Of a DNA stretch of 64,000 nt, positions 44,536 to 55,925 are shown in pieces; the stretch's first letter is position 1, and every line of letters starts with the position of its first letter. This DNA comes from Axinella damicornis (Eukaryota; Porifera; Demospongiae; Axinellida; Axinellidae), in NCBI GenBank assembly GCA_963931865.1, contig OZ007512.1, positions 7,372,208 to 7,436,207 on the forward strand, written 5' to 3'. The notes beneath the pieces are model-generated. The model was not told the origin of the DNA. It did not search any database and worked only from the letters and a program-made list of their open reading frames with translations. A program made the position numbers and the translations under genes.

Positions 44536-45588
44536 GTTTGGCAAACCCATCATCATTTAGAGCACAAGGTGCTCTATCAGTCTGGGGTACCTACAGAGGT
44601 ATAGCTACCATCAAGGTAACCAAGGTGATTGCCTCAGTAGAAATTTTGCTATTACAAAAAGGTTAATAGTGCTATAGTGCTATGATCAGGGCAGCTATGT
44701 ATTTCTGTGCCCAGTACACAATGCTGAGTAAGATGGCATGGAAGTAGAGAGCTGTAGCAAGGCCGTGGAAAGCACAAACTTGTCACGGCAGCCCTTCCTG
44801 GTGACTGAAAATATTTTTCTGTGGAAGCATAAAGTCTCCAGCATGATACTGGCTTAATGAAAAAATGGCTTAATGAAAATGTTGATACAGCGACTAACTG
44901 AGTCATCTGGTTTACCTTCCATAGTACAAATGAAGCCACTGTAGCAAATGCAGCAGGTTCCATACTCATTAGTTTGATGTAGTATACTGAGCTGGCCAGT
45001 AGCTCCAGCATCAGATATGGGCTCACAAACCACTTCATGATGATGGGTTATTATGGGATAGTTCCAATCAGAAATGCTGGCTGATCTATAGAAATTAGGT
45101 TAGGTCAAACTTCCTTGATATGCCTACATGTAATTGGGGCATGCAATATTGGGAGTCTCTGATTACTGGACTGGATTTTCCACTGTAATGTGGGATTGGA
45201 ATGTGGGACTGGAATGTGGGACTGGAATGTGGAGTGGACATTACTGACTAAACTGCCTCCTTCAGGGCATACCCGAATTTATGGAACGTGAAATGGAATG
45301 AAATGGAACGGAATAATAGTAGCTAGCTGGACCGAGCACACACGTGCACAAATTAAAATTGTAGGTAGGTGCAGGTAGCTGTAGTACAGCTAGCTGTGAG
45401 AGAGTGCTCTTACTTTTGAAGATAAGACTATGGTGACAGTCCCTCGAAGGAGTGTGCAGCGGTGTGATTTTCTTGGGGACATGCTACGTGCACCGGGAAC
45501 TGTGAGAGAGCTGCTCTTATTTTGACTTAACAAGACCTCTGTGGTACCTGGTGCAAGCCCATAAGACTTACATGTACCTCGAATAGGT

Positions 45589-45870
45589 GTGCAGTGGAGT
45601 TGTATTCTTTGGGGACATCCTACCGGCCTGTCAAGAAAGTTAAGTGCTTTTGACAGTGACGTTTGGCAGATTTTATGCAGCTACAGTCACGGTTGCCCCC
45701 TCCTTCTGTGTTGCACGTATGTGACCAAAAAGAGTGGCCAGAGGAATCTGATGGTTCGCTCCAGGATGATGGTGATGGGAGAATGTTGTCATGTCTGGGG
45801 TGCCCATGCCTTGGCTTATTCACTGGTCCTCATGACATGATGGCTAGCTACAGGTTACAACCCATTGGAT
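45589..45870 (+). other. unassigned coding-like stretch
   Basis: Two overlapping plus frames are open here; one includes PPPSVLHVCDQKEWPEESDG. It may be a degenerate transposon piece or an upstream exon of the kinase gene. No splice sites or motifs decide it. Confidence 0.2.
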
Positions 45871-46300
45871 GAGACATGACATGATCTGATTTGTGCTTGT
45901 GTTGTATTATGTGCTTGCTGTTGTATTTATTCTCTCTGCTCGAGTGAGCTCAGAAACCCACTGGTGGTTTTGATATCATTCTATGGGCTACATTATGTAT
46001 TCTATGATTTGCATCACCCTCTCACTACTCTGTACCTCCCTCCTCCTCCTCCCCTCCCTCCCTCCCTTCCTCCCCCCTCCCTCCCTCCATCCCTCCCTCC
46101 TTCCCTCCCTCCCTCCCTCCCTCCCTCCCTCCCTCCCTTCCTCCCTCCCTCCCTCCCTCCCTCCCTCCCTCCCTCCCTCCCTCCCTCCCTCCTTCCTTCC
46201 CTCCCATCACTTCCTCCCTCCCTCCCTGCCTCCTTCCCTCCTTCCCTCCCTCCCTCCTTCCCTCACTCCATCTCCACAACACCTTCCTCTCACTTGTCAG

Positions 46301-46420
46301 ACCTCGGTCTCCCCTCTGAGCCCAGTCTTCAAGTCTCTACAGGACACACTACAACACCTCCAATTCTCATGGAAGAACATCACGTACCAGCAAATGTTGG
46401 GGGAGGGGTCATTTGGGAAG
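46301..46420 (+). CDS. kinase exon with glycine-rich loop
   Basis: The 40-codon frame reads TSVSPLSPVFKSLQDTLQHL, then SWKNITYQQMLGEGSFGK, to a GTAAGC donor. GEGSFGK is the nucleotide-binding loop, completed by V at the start of the next exon. A 270-base (CCCT)n tract leads into the acceptor. Confidence 0.9.
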
Positions 46421-46717
46421 GTAAGCACGCCATTATGACTTGGAACTATTTTACTGCCTATGATTTTGGCAATTGAAACTGTTAATGCATTCCAAGGTTG
46501 TGTGGCTATAAATAAGTCATGCATAATTAGGCGCCTTCGTCCCTCCCTGTCCCTCCTTCCTCCTCCCTTCCCCATCACCCTCTCCCCTTTCTGTCTTCCC
46601 TCTTCCTTGCCCCATCCTCCCTCGTCCTTCCCCCATCCTCCCTCCCCTCTCCTATTTCCATCCTCCTCCTCCCCCTGTCCCCCTCCCTCCTACTCCCTCT
46701 TTCTCCTTCGTGATCAG

Positions 46718-46796
46718 GTTCACTTGGCAGAGGTAAATGGTTTACCAGGGTACGAAGACAAAACCGTTGTTGATGTAGCAGTCAAACAGCTGAGAT
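46718..46796 (+). CDS. kinase exon with VAVK lysine
   Basis: VHLAEVNGLPGYEDKTVVDV, then AVKQLR, includes the invariant beta3 lysine. Donor GTGAGT. Junction phase to the next block is off by one, so a small indel is possible. Confidence 0.85.
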
Positions 46797-47000
46797 GTGA
46801 GTCTGCCTCGCGTACTGGCAAAAGAGTAGCTGCATTCCCAGCTCTTTCCACCTATGGCCTTTAATTGCTTTGGGATACTTCTAAACACACTACTAAAATG
46901 TTTGTTAACCGATAATGTGCATGTTGAGACCTTGCCATCTTCTTGATTGCATACCGAGCGTCTACTGCAAAGTGGGAGGGGTTCTTTTGTGGTCAAAACA

Positions 47001-47113
<113 letters not shown>

Positions 47114-47169
47114 GGACATGTCCCCAGTGAGTTACTTACATTACTCGCCATAGCCACCACAGCCAACAG

Positions 47170-47259
47170 ATGGAGGAGACTTCCTCAGAGGGGCTAATTA
47201 AGGCGATGTCGAAGCTGGACCACCCCCGTGTTGTGAAGATTATTGGCAGTCTGCACACT
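47170..47259 (+). CDS. kinase exon, alphaC to beta4
   Basis: MEETSSEGLIKAMSKLDHPR, then VVKIIGSLHT, with an alphaC Glu candidate and the HP.(I/V)VK(I/L)(I/L)G signature. It is preceded by a 120-base (CA)n tract and followed by GTGAGT. Confidence 0.9.
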
Positions 47260-47445
47260 GTGAGTTGTGTGTCTGCATGCGTATGCCAGACACACAAATT
47301 ACCTTCTTCCCTACCTCCCCTCCCCTCCCTCTCTTCTTCTTTCTTCTCTCTATCCCCTTTATCCTCCCTTCCCATTTTCTTCCCTCTCTCACTGTGCCTT
47401 CCCTCCCCCCTCCCTCCCTCCCTCCCTCCCTCCTCCTGTTGATAG

Positions 47446-47565
47446 CCTAGGGGAGTACATGAACCAGGGGTTTTGAAGGACTCGTCCCAGCATGCCCCTG
47501 AATTGCAACTTGCCTTCGCCTATCACGTTGCTGATGGAATGCACTAACTTACGTTTTGGACAGAT
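47446..47565 (+). pseudogene. kinase hinge/alphaE exon, damaged
   Basis: LGEYMNQG is followed by a GGGG run one base short; an added G gives VLKDSSQHAPELQLAFAYHV and ADGMH. TAA then stands where Y-L is usual. The expected beta5 part before LGEYM is not seen. Confidence 0.75.
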
Positions 47566-47763
47566 GACACATGTACCAATGGAAAAGTTATTAATGTAAG
47601 CTCCAGCATTTCTATCTTGGTGGTACGTGTACAATCAGACATCTCTTTCTCTAAAAATCGTGTAGATGAAATTGGTCATGTTGGTGTAATCAGAATCCGA
47701 ATCTCTGTGCACCTACATGTGTACTCAAACAGTCTGTGCAAACTTCATCATCCACATGGCAAA

Positions 47764-47840
47764 GTTTTGATCCCAAGCGGTCGTCAGGCAAGTATAACGT
47801 TGTTTGCTATACTTGCCTAAAGATCTCTGGGGATCAAAAC
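47764..47840. repeat. two-level hairpin
   Basis: GTTTTGATCCC and GGGGATCAAAAC form the outer arms, and AGGCAAGTATA and TATACTTGCCT the inner arms around an 11-base loop. It lies in a kinase intron. Confidence 0.85.
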
Positions 47841-48007
47841 ATTGCTATATTGATCATGATGAAGATTATCCCTTTAACACTGATAGTACACTTTTGATCT
47901 TCCACCCTCCCTCCCCCTCCCCCACCTCCCTCCCTCCCTCCCTCCCTGCCTCCCTCTCTCCCTCTCCCGTCTCCTCTCTCCCTTCCCCCCTCTTCCTCCT
48001 CCCCTAG

Positions 48008-48106
48008 AAACTGGGTTCATGGAGATCTTGCTGCTCAAAACATCCTCGTTCACCAAGATCCAAATGGAAGCACGGTGGCAAAGATTGCTGACTTTGGACT
48101 CTCGAG
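48008..48106 (+). CDS. kinase exon with catalytic loop HGDLAAQN and DFG
   Basis: NWVHGDLAAQNILVHQDPNG, then VAKIADFGLS, ending in phase 2 at GTCAGT. The usual HRD arginine is glycine, the catalytic Asp and the Asn are kept, and DFG is intact, so it reads as a non-RD kinase. A CT tract leads into the acceptor cccctag. Confidence 0.95.
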
Positions 48107-48710
48107 GTCAGTCTTGCACAACTCTACATGTGCTGAGGTACCAGATTCAGTTCTACGTAGTGTGCATGTACATTGTCTATTTGACAGAGATCTGCAGTTT
48201 GTGGTGAGGGGATTCCTCCTCAGGCCCAGACCAAATAACGTTGTTGCATGGACTTTGTTCATTGCCTCGGGTCACTGAAATACAGTGGGTGGAGTCCAAA
48301 CAATTTGCTCTCCAAGTTCTCCATTTATGGCCTGATTGCTAATGAAATTATTTATCCCACTGTAGTATGGCCACTACCCCTTTAATTGATCACTCGCTCT
48401 GCTTTAAAGTTGCAAAGATCCAAACAAATACACTCCTGGTAAGGGAAAAATTATGCCGTGTAATGTAATGTAAATAATCAATTATCCTTTGACTGACTAC
48501 CTTAGGAATGGCCTACAAAGAATCTGCCTACACCGTCGTGATCGCTATCATGCAGACAACCCAAGCATGTACATGCATTGGAACAAATATAGCTTGCGCT
48601 ACAGCGAGTCACAACCGGGGTTGTAACGGCTACCAGGAGTATTTTGCCCCTTGATTTAGTTGTCATTATTGTCAACTGTAATAAACCTGCATACGTCTGT
48701 TTCTTATCAG

Positions 48711-48827
48711 ACATCAGTACTCCGAGATGTACAAGCATCAGACGACAAAGCCCCACCCACTTCCTGCCAAGTTGATGTCCCTGGAATTTCTCATGTATTT
48801 CATCTTCACTACTGAGTCCGATGTTTG
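48711..48827 (+). CDS. kinase exon, activation segment to TTESDVW
   Basis: It joins in phase to the previous exon (R split AG|A): HQYSEMYKHQTTKPHPLPAK, then LMSLEFLMYFIFTTESDVW. LP(A/V)K.M..E and (F)TTESDVW are the P+1 loop and alphaF start of tyrosine kinases; the usual APE/SPE reads SLE here. Donor GTAAGC. Confidence 0.95.
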
Positions 48828-49424
48828 GTAAGCACTGTGGATGCAGCTAGGTCATCTCAGCACAGCAAAGCATCGATGTCGTGATGTTACATCATGGTGA
48901 TGTAATACTCAGATGTTTACTTCATGTGGTGATGTTAATGCTCAGTTGATACTCAGATGTCTGATAATTCATGTAAATTTTATGGCCTACCGTTTCATAG
49001 CGAGTCATCTCTCCTCTACCTCACCTTTGACTTCTCCCTCTCCTCCTCCCCTCCTTTCTCCTCCTCTCCCCCCTTCTCTTTAATCCTCCGTCTCCTCTTC
49101 CACTGCCTACCCCTCCTTCTCTCCCTTTTCCTGCTCGCCCTTTTTCCCTCTCTTCCTCATCTCTTCCTCCTCCTCCTCCTCTTCTCCCTACCATTCCCCT
49201 CTCTCCATAACCTCGTCTAGTGCATCTCCCTCCCTCTGCCCTCCCTCTCCCTCCCTCTCCCCTCCCTCTCTCTCCCTCCCTCTCCCCTCCCTCTCTCTCC
49301 CTCCCTCCCTCCCATCCTCCCCCCCCTCCCTCCCTCCCTCCCTCCCCCCCCCCCCCCCCCCCCCCCCTCCTCTTTCTCCATTAAGTGAAGACTTAGATTG
49401 CTGTGTGTCTCGTTGTTTGTACAG

Positions 49425-49500
49425 CTACAACATGATTCTGGATTGTACACAGCACGACCCTGAGGAAAGACCTAATTTCACTCTGATCAATGAGAGAATG
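49425..49500 (+). CDS. kinase exon, alphaH/I end
   Basis: YNMILDCTQHDPEERPNFTL, then INERM, matches the M..C(W/T)…P..RP.F..L terminus of the kinase fold. A 400-base CT/C tract precedes it and a G-rich tract follows the GTATGT donor. Confidence 0.9.
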
Positions 49501-50142
49501 GTATGTTGGATGAGTGGAGGAATGGGGGGGGGGGGGGGGGGTTAGACCAATGGAGGAGGGAAGAAGGGCATAGGAGAGAAGGTGGGAGGAGAGTGGCTAG
49601 GGGTAGTGAAGTGGGGCAGAGGAGAAGGGAAGATGGGCGTAAGAGAAGGGGAGAGGAAGGGGGACAAGAGCGGCGAGGGGTAGCAAAGAGGGGAGGGTGG
49701 AGGGGAAGATGGACATGAGATTGATTCTATCATTGGTTATGGATGTTCATAGCTCACCGCCCCTGTCGTTTATGTGTTGATTGTGGATGAAACCTTTGAC
49801 AGATTAGGTTCACAGCTCTCCGTGGCTAGGCCTTGCAACTATTCTTCTAGTACAGTTGTAATACATTATTATGTTATTATGCCTCAAATAAGTTCAAGGA
49901 TTACAGTTTCAGAAAAACGCTGTGACATTCACAGAGCTGTCTTCAGTGTTGCTAAGTTCACTCTCACTTGTTGGTGCTGTTGTTGGCTCCACTTGATTGC
50001 CGGCCAATGCTGCCACCTCTATTGTTGTGTGGGTGTAAAGCCGTGAATACCCCCATATGCTTATCACTTCGCTTCTATAAGGCATATTTTCCTCAAAGCT
50101 ACCCCTGACGTGGTCCCTCATTCTCTTCCAAAGTGATGTAGC

Positions 50143-50866
50143 TGGAGTACCTCAGATTAGCAGAGGAGAGTAAGCTTGTGTTCAGTGACAATGGAGTCAG
50201 CCTCCCCAACAGCCCTGCCACAACCAAGGAGAACACAGCTGGATCCCAGAGGAACATGGCCGGATCTCCGGGGAATGTGGCCGGATCTCCAGGGATTGTG
50301 GCCATATCTCCAGGGATTGTGGCCAGATCTCCAGGGATTGTGGCCAGATCTCCGGGGATTGTGGCCAGATCTCCGGGGAATGTGGCCAGATCTCCAGGGA
50401 TTGTGGCCGGATCTCCAGGGATTGTGACCAGATCTCCAGGGATTGTGGCCAGATCTCCAGGGATTGTGGCCAGATCTCCAGATATTGTGGCCAGATCTCC
50501 GGGGAATGTGGCCAGATCTCCAGGGATTGTGGCCGGATCTCTGGGGAATGTGGCGGATCTCCGGGGAATGTGGCCAGATCTCCAGGGATTGTGGCCGGAT
50601 CTCCGGGGAATGTGGCCAGATCTCCAGGGATTGTGGCCAGATCTCCAGGGATTGTGGCCAGATCTCCAGGGATTGTGGCCAGATCTCCAGGGATTGTTGC
50701 CAGATCTCCCGGGATTGTGGCCAGATCTCCAGGGATTGTGGCCGGATCTCCAGGGATTGTGGCCAAATCTCCAGGGATTGTGGCCGGATCTCCGGGGAAT
50801 GTGGCCGGATCTCCGGGGATTGTGCCCGTATCTCAGGGAGAAACTGGCAATCTTGAGTCTAGCTAG
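50143..50866 (+). pseudogene. kinase C-terminal tail with SPGIVAR heptads
   Basis: After a TAG acceptor the frame reads LEYLRLAEESKLVFSDNGVS, LPNSPATTKENTAGSQRNMA, then about 28 copies of a seven-residue unit (SPGIVAR, SPGNVAG and similar). One missing C near 50553 (gtggcggatct for gtggccggatct) shifts the frame. The SPG frame reopens at 50570 and ends VSQGETGNLESS at 50866. The start fits as a continuation of INERM. The unit is 21 bp, so all six frames can stay open; coding use is inferred from the non-repetitive lead-in. Confidence 0.6.
50259..50840 (+). repeat. 21-bp minisatellite
   Basis: The consensus is ATTGTGGCCAGATCTCCAGG plus G, with variants at a few fixed positions (GGGGAATGTGGCCGG…), about 28 units. 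Variant units are interspersed, not clustered. Confidence 0.95.
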
Positions 50867-50933
50867 CGGTGGAGCAACAAGCCAGCCCTCGGAACCAAGT
50901 ATGAATGGGAACTTTAGTAGGCATGGAATGCTC

Positions 50934-50988
50934 TAGCCTCATTCCCAGGCAACGTGGGAGGAGGGAACATGGCCTGGGAACTAGGCTA
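50934..50988. repeat. foldback of the TAGCCTCRTTCCCAGG family
   Basis: TAGCCTCATTCCCAGGC and GCCTGGGAACTAGGCTA face each other across about 20 bases. Confidence 0.85.
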
Positions 50989-51133
50989 GGATTGCAATAT
51001 TCATTGTATATCCATTGTGTTTCCACTATGGGAACATATACGTAAGCTTGGTGCATGTACATTTCATTGATTACCTGAGTGCTGTTCTTCTTCAATCACC
51101 AGAGTTGACCCAGGTGAGACTCCTACATTATAA

Positions 51134-51424
51134 GCTACCTCACCCGAGAAAGAGAGCCCCCAGACCTCCCCCACGCCCCCTCAAGACAGCCCCCGGATCA
51201 CCCCAACCAACTGCGCCACACCCACCAAGAGCGTCTCACCCTCTCAGGAGAGCCCAAAGGGGTCGCCCTGAAGAGAGGGTCACAGAGTAGGTTCATGCAG
51301 CGGCCACAATTTCGAACCTTCTGCCCACAGCCCACCCATGTCTGCCACCTCCAACGGTCCCTTGTTGTCACTGGATAAGGGCAGCATGTCACCAAAGCAG
51401 ACTGTTGAGACAGATGGAGACTAA
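51134..51424 (+). pseudogene. SP/TP-rich C-terminal reading frame
   Basis: The frame reads ATSPEKESPQTSPTPPQDSP, then RITPTNCATPTKSVSPSQES and PKGSP, a TGA at 51269, and continues REGHRVGSCSGHNFEPSAHS, PPMSATSNG… to TAA at 51422. About eight Ser/Thr-Pro sites occur in 45 residues. It is probably part of the kinase tail; boundaries are uncertain. Confidence 0.5.
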
Positions 51425-52001
51425 TTCTTGGCTACTTCCATATTGTCAAAGCAGGTAAGACCATAATACATACATAAGCTGTAAAATATCGCATTGTGCC
51501 TGCGTAACTCAGGATGCGTGGAACAATACTTTCATCCCGATTTTCTTCATATTAACAAGCACTTCAAACATAACTAGTTGAATGTTGAAACATTGTGTGC
51601 GAGCAGAAGTAAGCCACAGTTTGAGCAACGATTACTCGACCTTCGAACTCTCCGGAAGTAAAGGAGCCGGTCATACATTTGCGTGTGGTGAGGGGCCAAA
51701 AGGTGGCAGCGTCGATGATCTACATACAAAATTATATTATACATATCTACATAATAAACTGTTTCCGTTCGAACGACTAGGTTGGCTCACTTCCCCTCAC
51801 CAATGATGTTGGTGTGTTAGGTGTAGTCTGTTCGGACTATGTGGCATTGGTTTTACTCATCATACATGCCATACTATCAAGATTTGTTGTCATAATATTA
51901 TGTAGGCTACCACTATGGGGGACGTGTGTTGGATACATTACATGTATCAAGCACCTATGATGTACAGTGTACGTATCCATCCCTCTATAACATTTGCACT
52001 A

Positions 52002-52490
52002 GTAGCTTTGCTCGCTCAGCTACTGCGCCCCATTTGCCTTTGCAGCTCTCTGTGCAGAGGTGTGACAATTTGACTCTCACCTCCAATGACGTTAGTGTAG
52101 CATGGTGCATGGCAGTTATCTCTTCAGAAAGATATTATTATGTCTGAACTCCCTCCTCACTGTGTTCTGCATGAATCTGGTGTAGCTACTTACTCCAACA
52201 CACCAATAATCAGGATAGTGCAAGATAGTGTCTCTGGCAAAGCACTGGCATTGAAGGTTACCCACCTCACAATCTAGTCCAGCCAACTTGAGCACCCAAA
52301 AAGTACAAAGGTCACACACCACCCCAGAACACCCTAGCCTCATTCCCAGGTGCTCAGTCGAGCGCCTGAGAACGAGGCTAGAAGGGCGTGCATCACTAAT
52401 CTAATCCCGGCACCCATACATCCCACTTCCGTTACTCACAGATGGACTCTCATACGCTTAGAATCTTAATACAATGATAATAATTATTAC
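52002..52490 (+). repeat. third copy of the AGCTACTT-headed element, interrupted
   Basis: AGTAGC.TTGCTCGCTCAGCTACT and CAGCTCTCTGTGCAGAG (to about 52060) match the head. AATCCCGGCACCCATACATC, CCCACTTCCG and AGAATCTTAAT (52400-52470) match the tail. About 330 bases between, including the foldback at 52335, replace the minisatellite. Confidence 0.6.
52335..52380. repeat. foldback of the TAGCCTCRTTCCCAGG family
   Basis: TAGCCTCATTCCCAGGTGCTC and its inverse GCGCCTGAGAACGAGGCTA form a nearly complete hairpin. Confidence 0.85.
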
Positions 52491-52557
52491 AAAATGCAAA
52501 ACAATGTTTCCTTGCCTTCACTGTGTTAAGTTTATGGAACTCTGTGTTTTTTTCCAG

Positions 52558-52790
52558 GACTCCCTCACTGAGATAACTCCACAGGGCCATGTGTACTACC
52601 TTCCCTGGACCCAACCGGCTCCGGACTGAGGGCAGATCACAAGAACCACGCTAGTAGTAGTCCGGACCCTCACTCGACGGACAACCACACCCAGTCCAAG
52701 GGACTAGGGCGTAATAAGAGTAGTGACTCTCCAAGCAAAACTAGAGGTCCTAAAACCAGCCGTACCGCCGAAGAGAAGAAGCAACTATAA
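52558..52790 (+). pseudogene. Ser-rich terminal exon
   Basis: After a poly-T acceptor (tttttccag) the frame DSLTEITPQGHVYYLPWTQ is followed by a one-base shift, then GSGLRADHKNHASSSPDPHS, TDNHTQSKGLGRNKSSDSPS and …TAEEKKQL with TAA at 52788. It is probably the last exon of the kinase gene; the VYY tyrosines would suit a receptor tail. Assignment is by position only. Confidence 0.45.
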
Positions 52791-53038
52791 GAGTGGTAAC
52801 ATACCAGTGTCTTAGTAGAGTTGTGTGTTTCTGGTTTTGAGTTCTGGATATGCCGGACAGTGATCTGCACAGTGATGTTATGCACAACGCACACACTGTA
52901 TTGCCACACACTCTCACTGCCATCTATATATAGTTACCATACACACAAATTAATGTGATCTGGATTATTTGTGTACAGAATTCGCACACATCAACTATTT
53001 ACTATGTACAGTACTGCAGTAAGTACTTGTTGATAATT

Positions 53039-53076
53039 ACAGCTCACTGTCTTATGATTATAAGACAGTGAGCTGT
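53039..53076. repeat. perfect 17-bp-arm hairpin
   Basis: ACAGCTCACTGTCTTAT, loop GATT, then ATAAGACAGTGAGCTGT. It lies between the convergent ends of the kinase gene and the minus-strand beta-helix gene. Confidence 0.95.
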
Positions 53077-53192
53077 CGAAACTTGCATGATTGATAGTAA
53101 GACTAGTACATGCTGGATGCTATGTGTATTAAACGTGGCATGGTAGACAGCCTGGTATTTGTACCTATCCATATATGGCCATAATTATGTGG

Positions 53193-55909
53193 CTAGGAAC
53201 GTTCCCATCGTGCAGCAAGACAGCTATATAGTGGCTTGTCATTCCCATAGTAGTTCTGTACATATGTGAAGGAGAAGGCCGTGATGACAGCGCTCACTGA
53301 GCGAGACTGCAGTTTGACAATAGTGATGGAATGTCTGCTTAAGTAGATGCTAAAATGGGAAGACAAACTGCAGCCATGTCCGAATGTAGGCATCCATTCC
53401 ATCGACAAAGCATGCAGGTTTCAATGCCGAGATCAAGGTTCAGCCATGCAATGAAGACTGCAAGCACTTGTTGGAATACTCTTACACCAAAGATGTTTAG
53501 TGTCTTGAATAAGTTAGTGTGGTTTACCCAGACAATGTTTGCATAAAAGATGAGGCCATTGATTGTTCCCATGGAGACAGTGAGGTTGCAGATGATCAGT
53601 AGCAACACTAACATTAGTCCAGCTAGTGCAATTGGTAACAGAAGAGCAAGTTAGGCATTTGTACACTCCAACATCGGGAAGTGCCGATTGTCAGACTGAG
53701 GTTTGAATTACATCTTCTGCAGAGGGAGGATACCTGAACGTCCTTGAGCACACTGCTGATCTCAGTGGTCAAGACGTAGCCAGAGTCAAGTGGGTTTGCA
53801 GTAGTTAAGTGGACAGTGATCATGTAGGATGATGTCACTCCCATTGTGGTGGGCCCATATTGACCTGGTTCTCTGTACCAGCGGTGTTACACCAGAGATG
53901 TTGCAGAGTAAGCCTCTTTTTGCAGCATTAAGGAGCACACTCACACTGAGCAGTGATGTTGGAGAGCTGGAAGCCAGGGGGACACGGGAGTGCATTTATT
54001 TGAACACGGGCTTCATTTTCGTAGTAATGGACACCATCCACCCTCAGCATTATCAATTCATACTGTCCAGTGGAGAAGATTAGATCTTCGTGTATAAACA
54101 CCCATTATCTTGAGTCTCTTGCAATGGAGCAAGATATGCATTGCTAGAATTTTTAACCAAGTTAGCACACACAATTCCATGCAGGGACATATCCTTTTTG
54201 CTGTCCACACAATGCTACTAAAACCTTGAATGTTTGTCCAGGAAAGACGTGAACTACGTACATGCATTTCAGATCTAGCAAGGCTTCTGTTGTTGCATTG
54301 CTACATGTACTGCAAAAGGATTTGATGATACTTGTGACACAAGTGAGGGTAGGTCTAGAATTTTGATTAGGTTGGCAAATATGGCCCCACTACACAATGT
54401 AGATACCACCTCCTCTCTTGGCATGGTTGTTGATGATTTGAACATGAGTGTGGGGCATGAGGTTAAATGTAGAACCACCTTGCAGTATCAGAGCTCCTCC
54501 AAGTGTTCCATTGTTTCCTGAGAAGGTTACATTCCCTCCAAAGTATAGCGTACTGTCTAGCGCTTGCAGTGCAGTGCGTTCATTCATTGCAAAAGTGCAG
54601 TTGATGATTCTAAGGTGTCTCAAATTGAATGCAGTGGTGACATTGAGACTGTTCTATTTGAGTTTTGTTCAGGTATTGTATGGTTTGTGAAGTTTGTAAC
54701 ACTTCTAGCCCTGAGGTGCTGGACAATGTACTCACTTGTCCCACTACTTGTGCTATCATTACGCCACTTCCAGTTGGGTTCATATTTCTTTGAAAAGAAC
54801 AATTCTTATAGTAACCACGCTGTATTTGACATTATTGTATACCTCGTAATTATAGTTGAAAATGAAAGCCTGTTCCACTGTTGTTTGTGAAACTTAGAAT
54901 CGGATATGAGCAGGAGGATCCGATACTCTGTAGGTGAATAAAAATCCTGTCCCGTATAGTGCTTCAAATTCACCTGGTGGTAGGTAGTTTGCCATGGAGC
55001 TGGTGATATTTGTAATGTTTACGCCTCCAATGTTAAGAAAGAGGAAATTCGCTCCTCCTCTCTTTCCCACACTTCGGGTGCTGATCACATTGCATATTGA
55101 AATGTCAACTTTGTACTGAGGTGCAGCAAAATAGTATATGCCTAAACCACTCCAATATTGTGCCTTCGGCCCATTGGAGATATCTACACTATTGCTGAAT
55201 ACAATACTCATTACACTAGTACTGCTACGCATGTTGATTGTAGATTCTGAAAGTGGGCCATAAAGAAGGTGCATGTTACCTCCCTCACGTGATTCCTATA
55301 CCGTAGGAACAGTTTGTTGAACTCAAGGTGTATAGTTATTGAATGCAAATCTTGAGTGGGACACAGAAGAGTTCCCCAGAATATTTATCCCCATTATTCC
55401 ATACCCAGTTTTTTCTACAGAGACGCTCAATAGCATCAGTGAAGTAATGTCCATCACGTGTACCGCTGTGCTTGGTTGTCTTCCATGTGGTCCTGGATAC
55501 ACTGGATAGCCGCAGTGAACTATAGACAAATGTTTCATCACTATACGTTCACGGCGTTAAAGAATACCAGAGCTGCTGGTTTCATGCATACAACTTTTAC
55601 ACTGTTTGCAGCATGTGAGCTGGACACATTGTATCCAGCAAGGGTGAGATTAGAAACATTTTCAATGTAGAGATGAGAAACATAGTGAACCTCGTGAACA
55701 CCTGGCAGGAAGCTTATTCTGGTGTTGGATGCGAAGTATTAGTACTGTGTGACACTCTGCAGATACATGTACTGGGGAGAGAGTGTGGCACGGGAGTCCA
55801 GGACATGGGGTACTGTCGTTGGGTTTTACAAAAATTCAGTCTGGATGGTATGGAACAAGGTCAACAGTGTGACCAGGCCTAGGACCACTGGTACCTGGAG
55901 TGCTTTCAT
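53193..55909 (-). pseudogene. beta-helix / multi-TM surface protein (sponge Pmp-like family), broken
   Basis: The start codon at 55907-55909 opens a signal peptide (MKALQVPVVLGLVTLLTLFH). A one-base loss in a T run shifts the frame before VKPNDSTPCPGLPCHTLS. Next come VSNLTLAGYNVSS, MKHLSIVHCGYPVYPGPHGR, and N-rich beta-helix segments with outer-membrane-protein-like repeats (GGNVTFSGNNGTLGGALIL, IINNHAKRGGGIYI). Then a CNISG segment, VHLTTANPLDSGY, CNSNLSLTIG, and a TM region with MGTINGLIFYANIVWVN and AVFIAWLNLDLGIET. Many frame changes and stops occur in between. From memory, proteins of this layout are abundant in demosponge genomes; the function is unknown. Confidence 0.75.
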
Positions 55910-55925
55910 TGCTATCTGTGGCAAT

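Noticed and set aside
50197..50766. Minus-strand frame MATIPGDPATIPGDL…
   Set aside because: It is the antisense of the 21-bp minisatellite. It has no non-repetitive lead-in, unlike the plus frame that joins the kinase.
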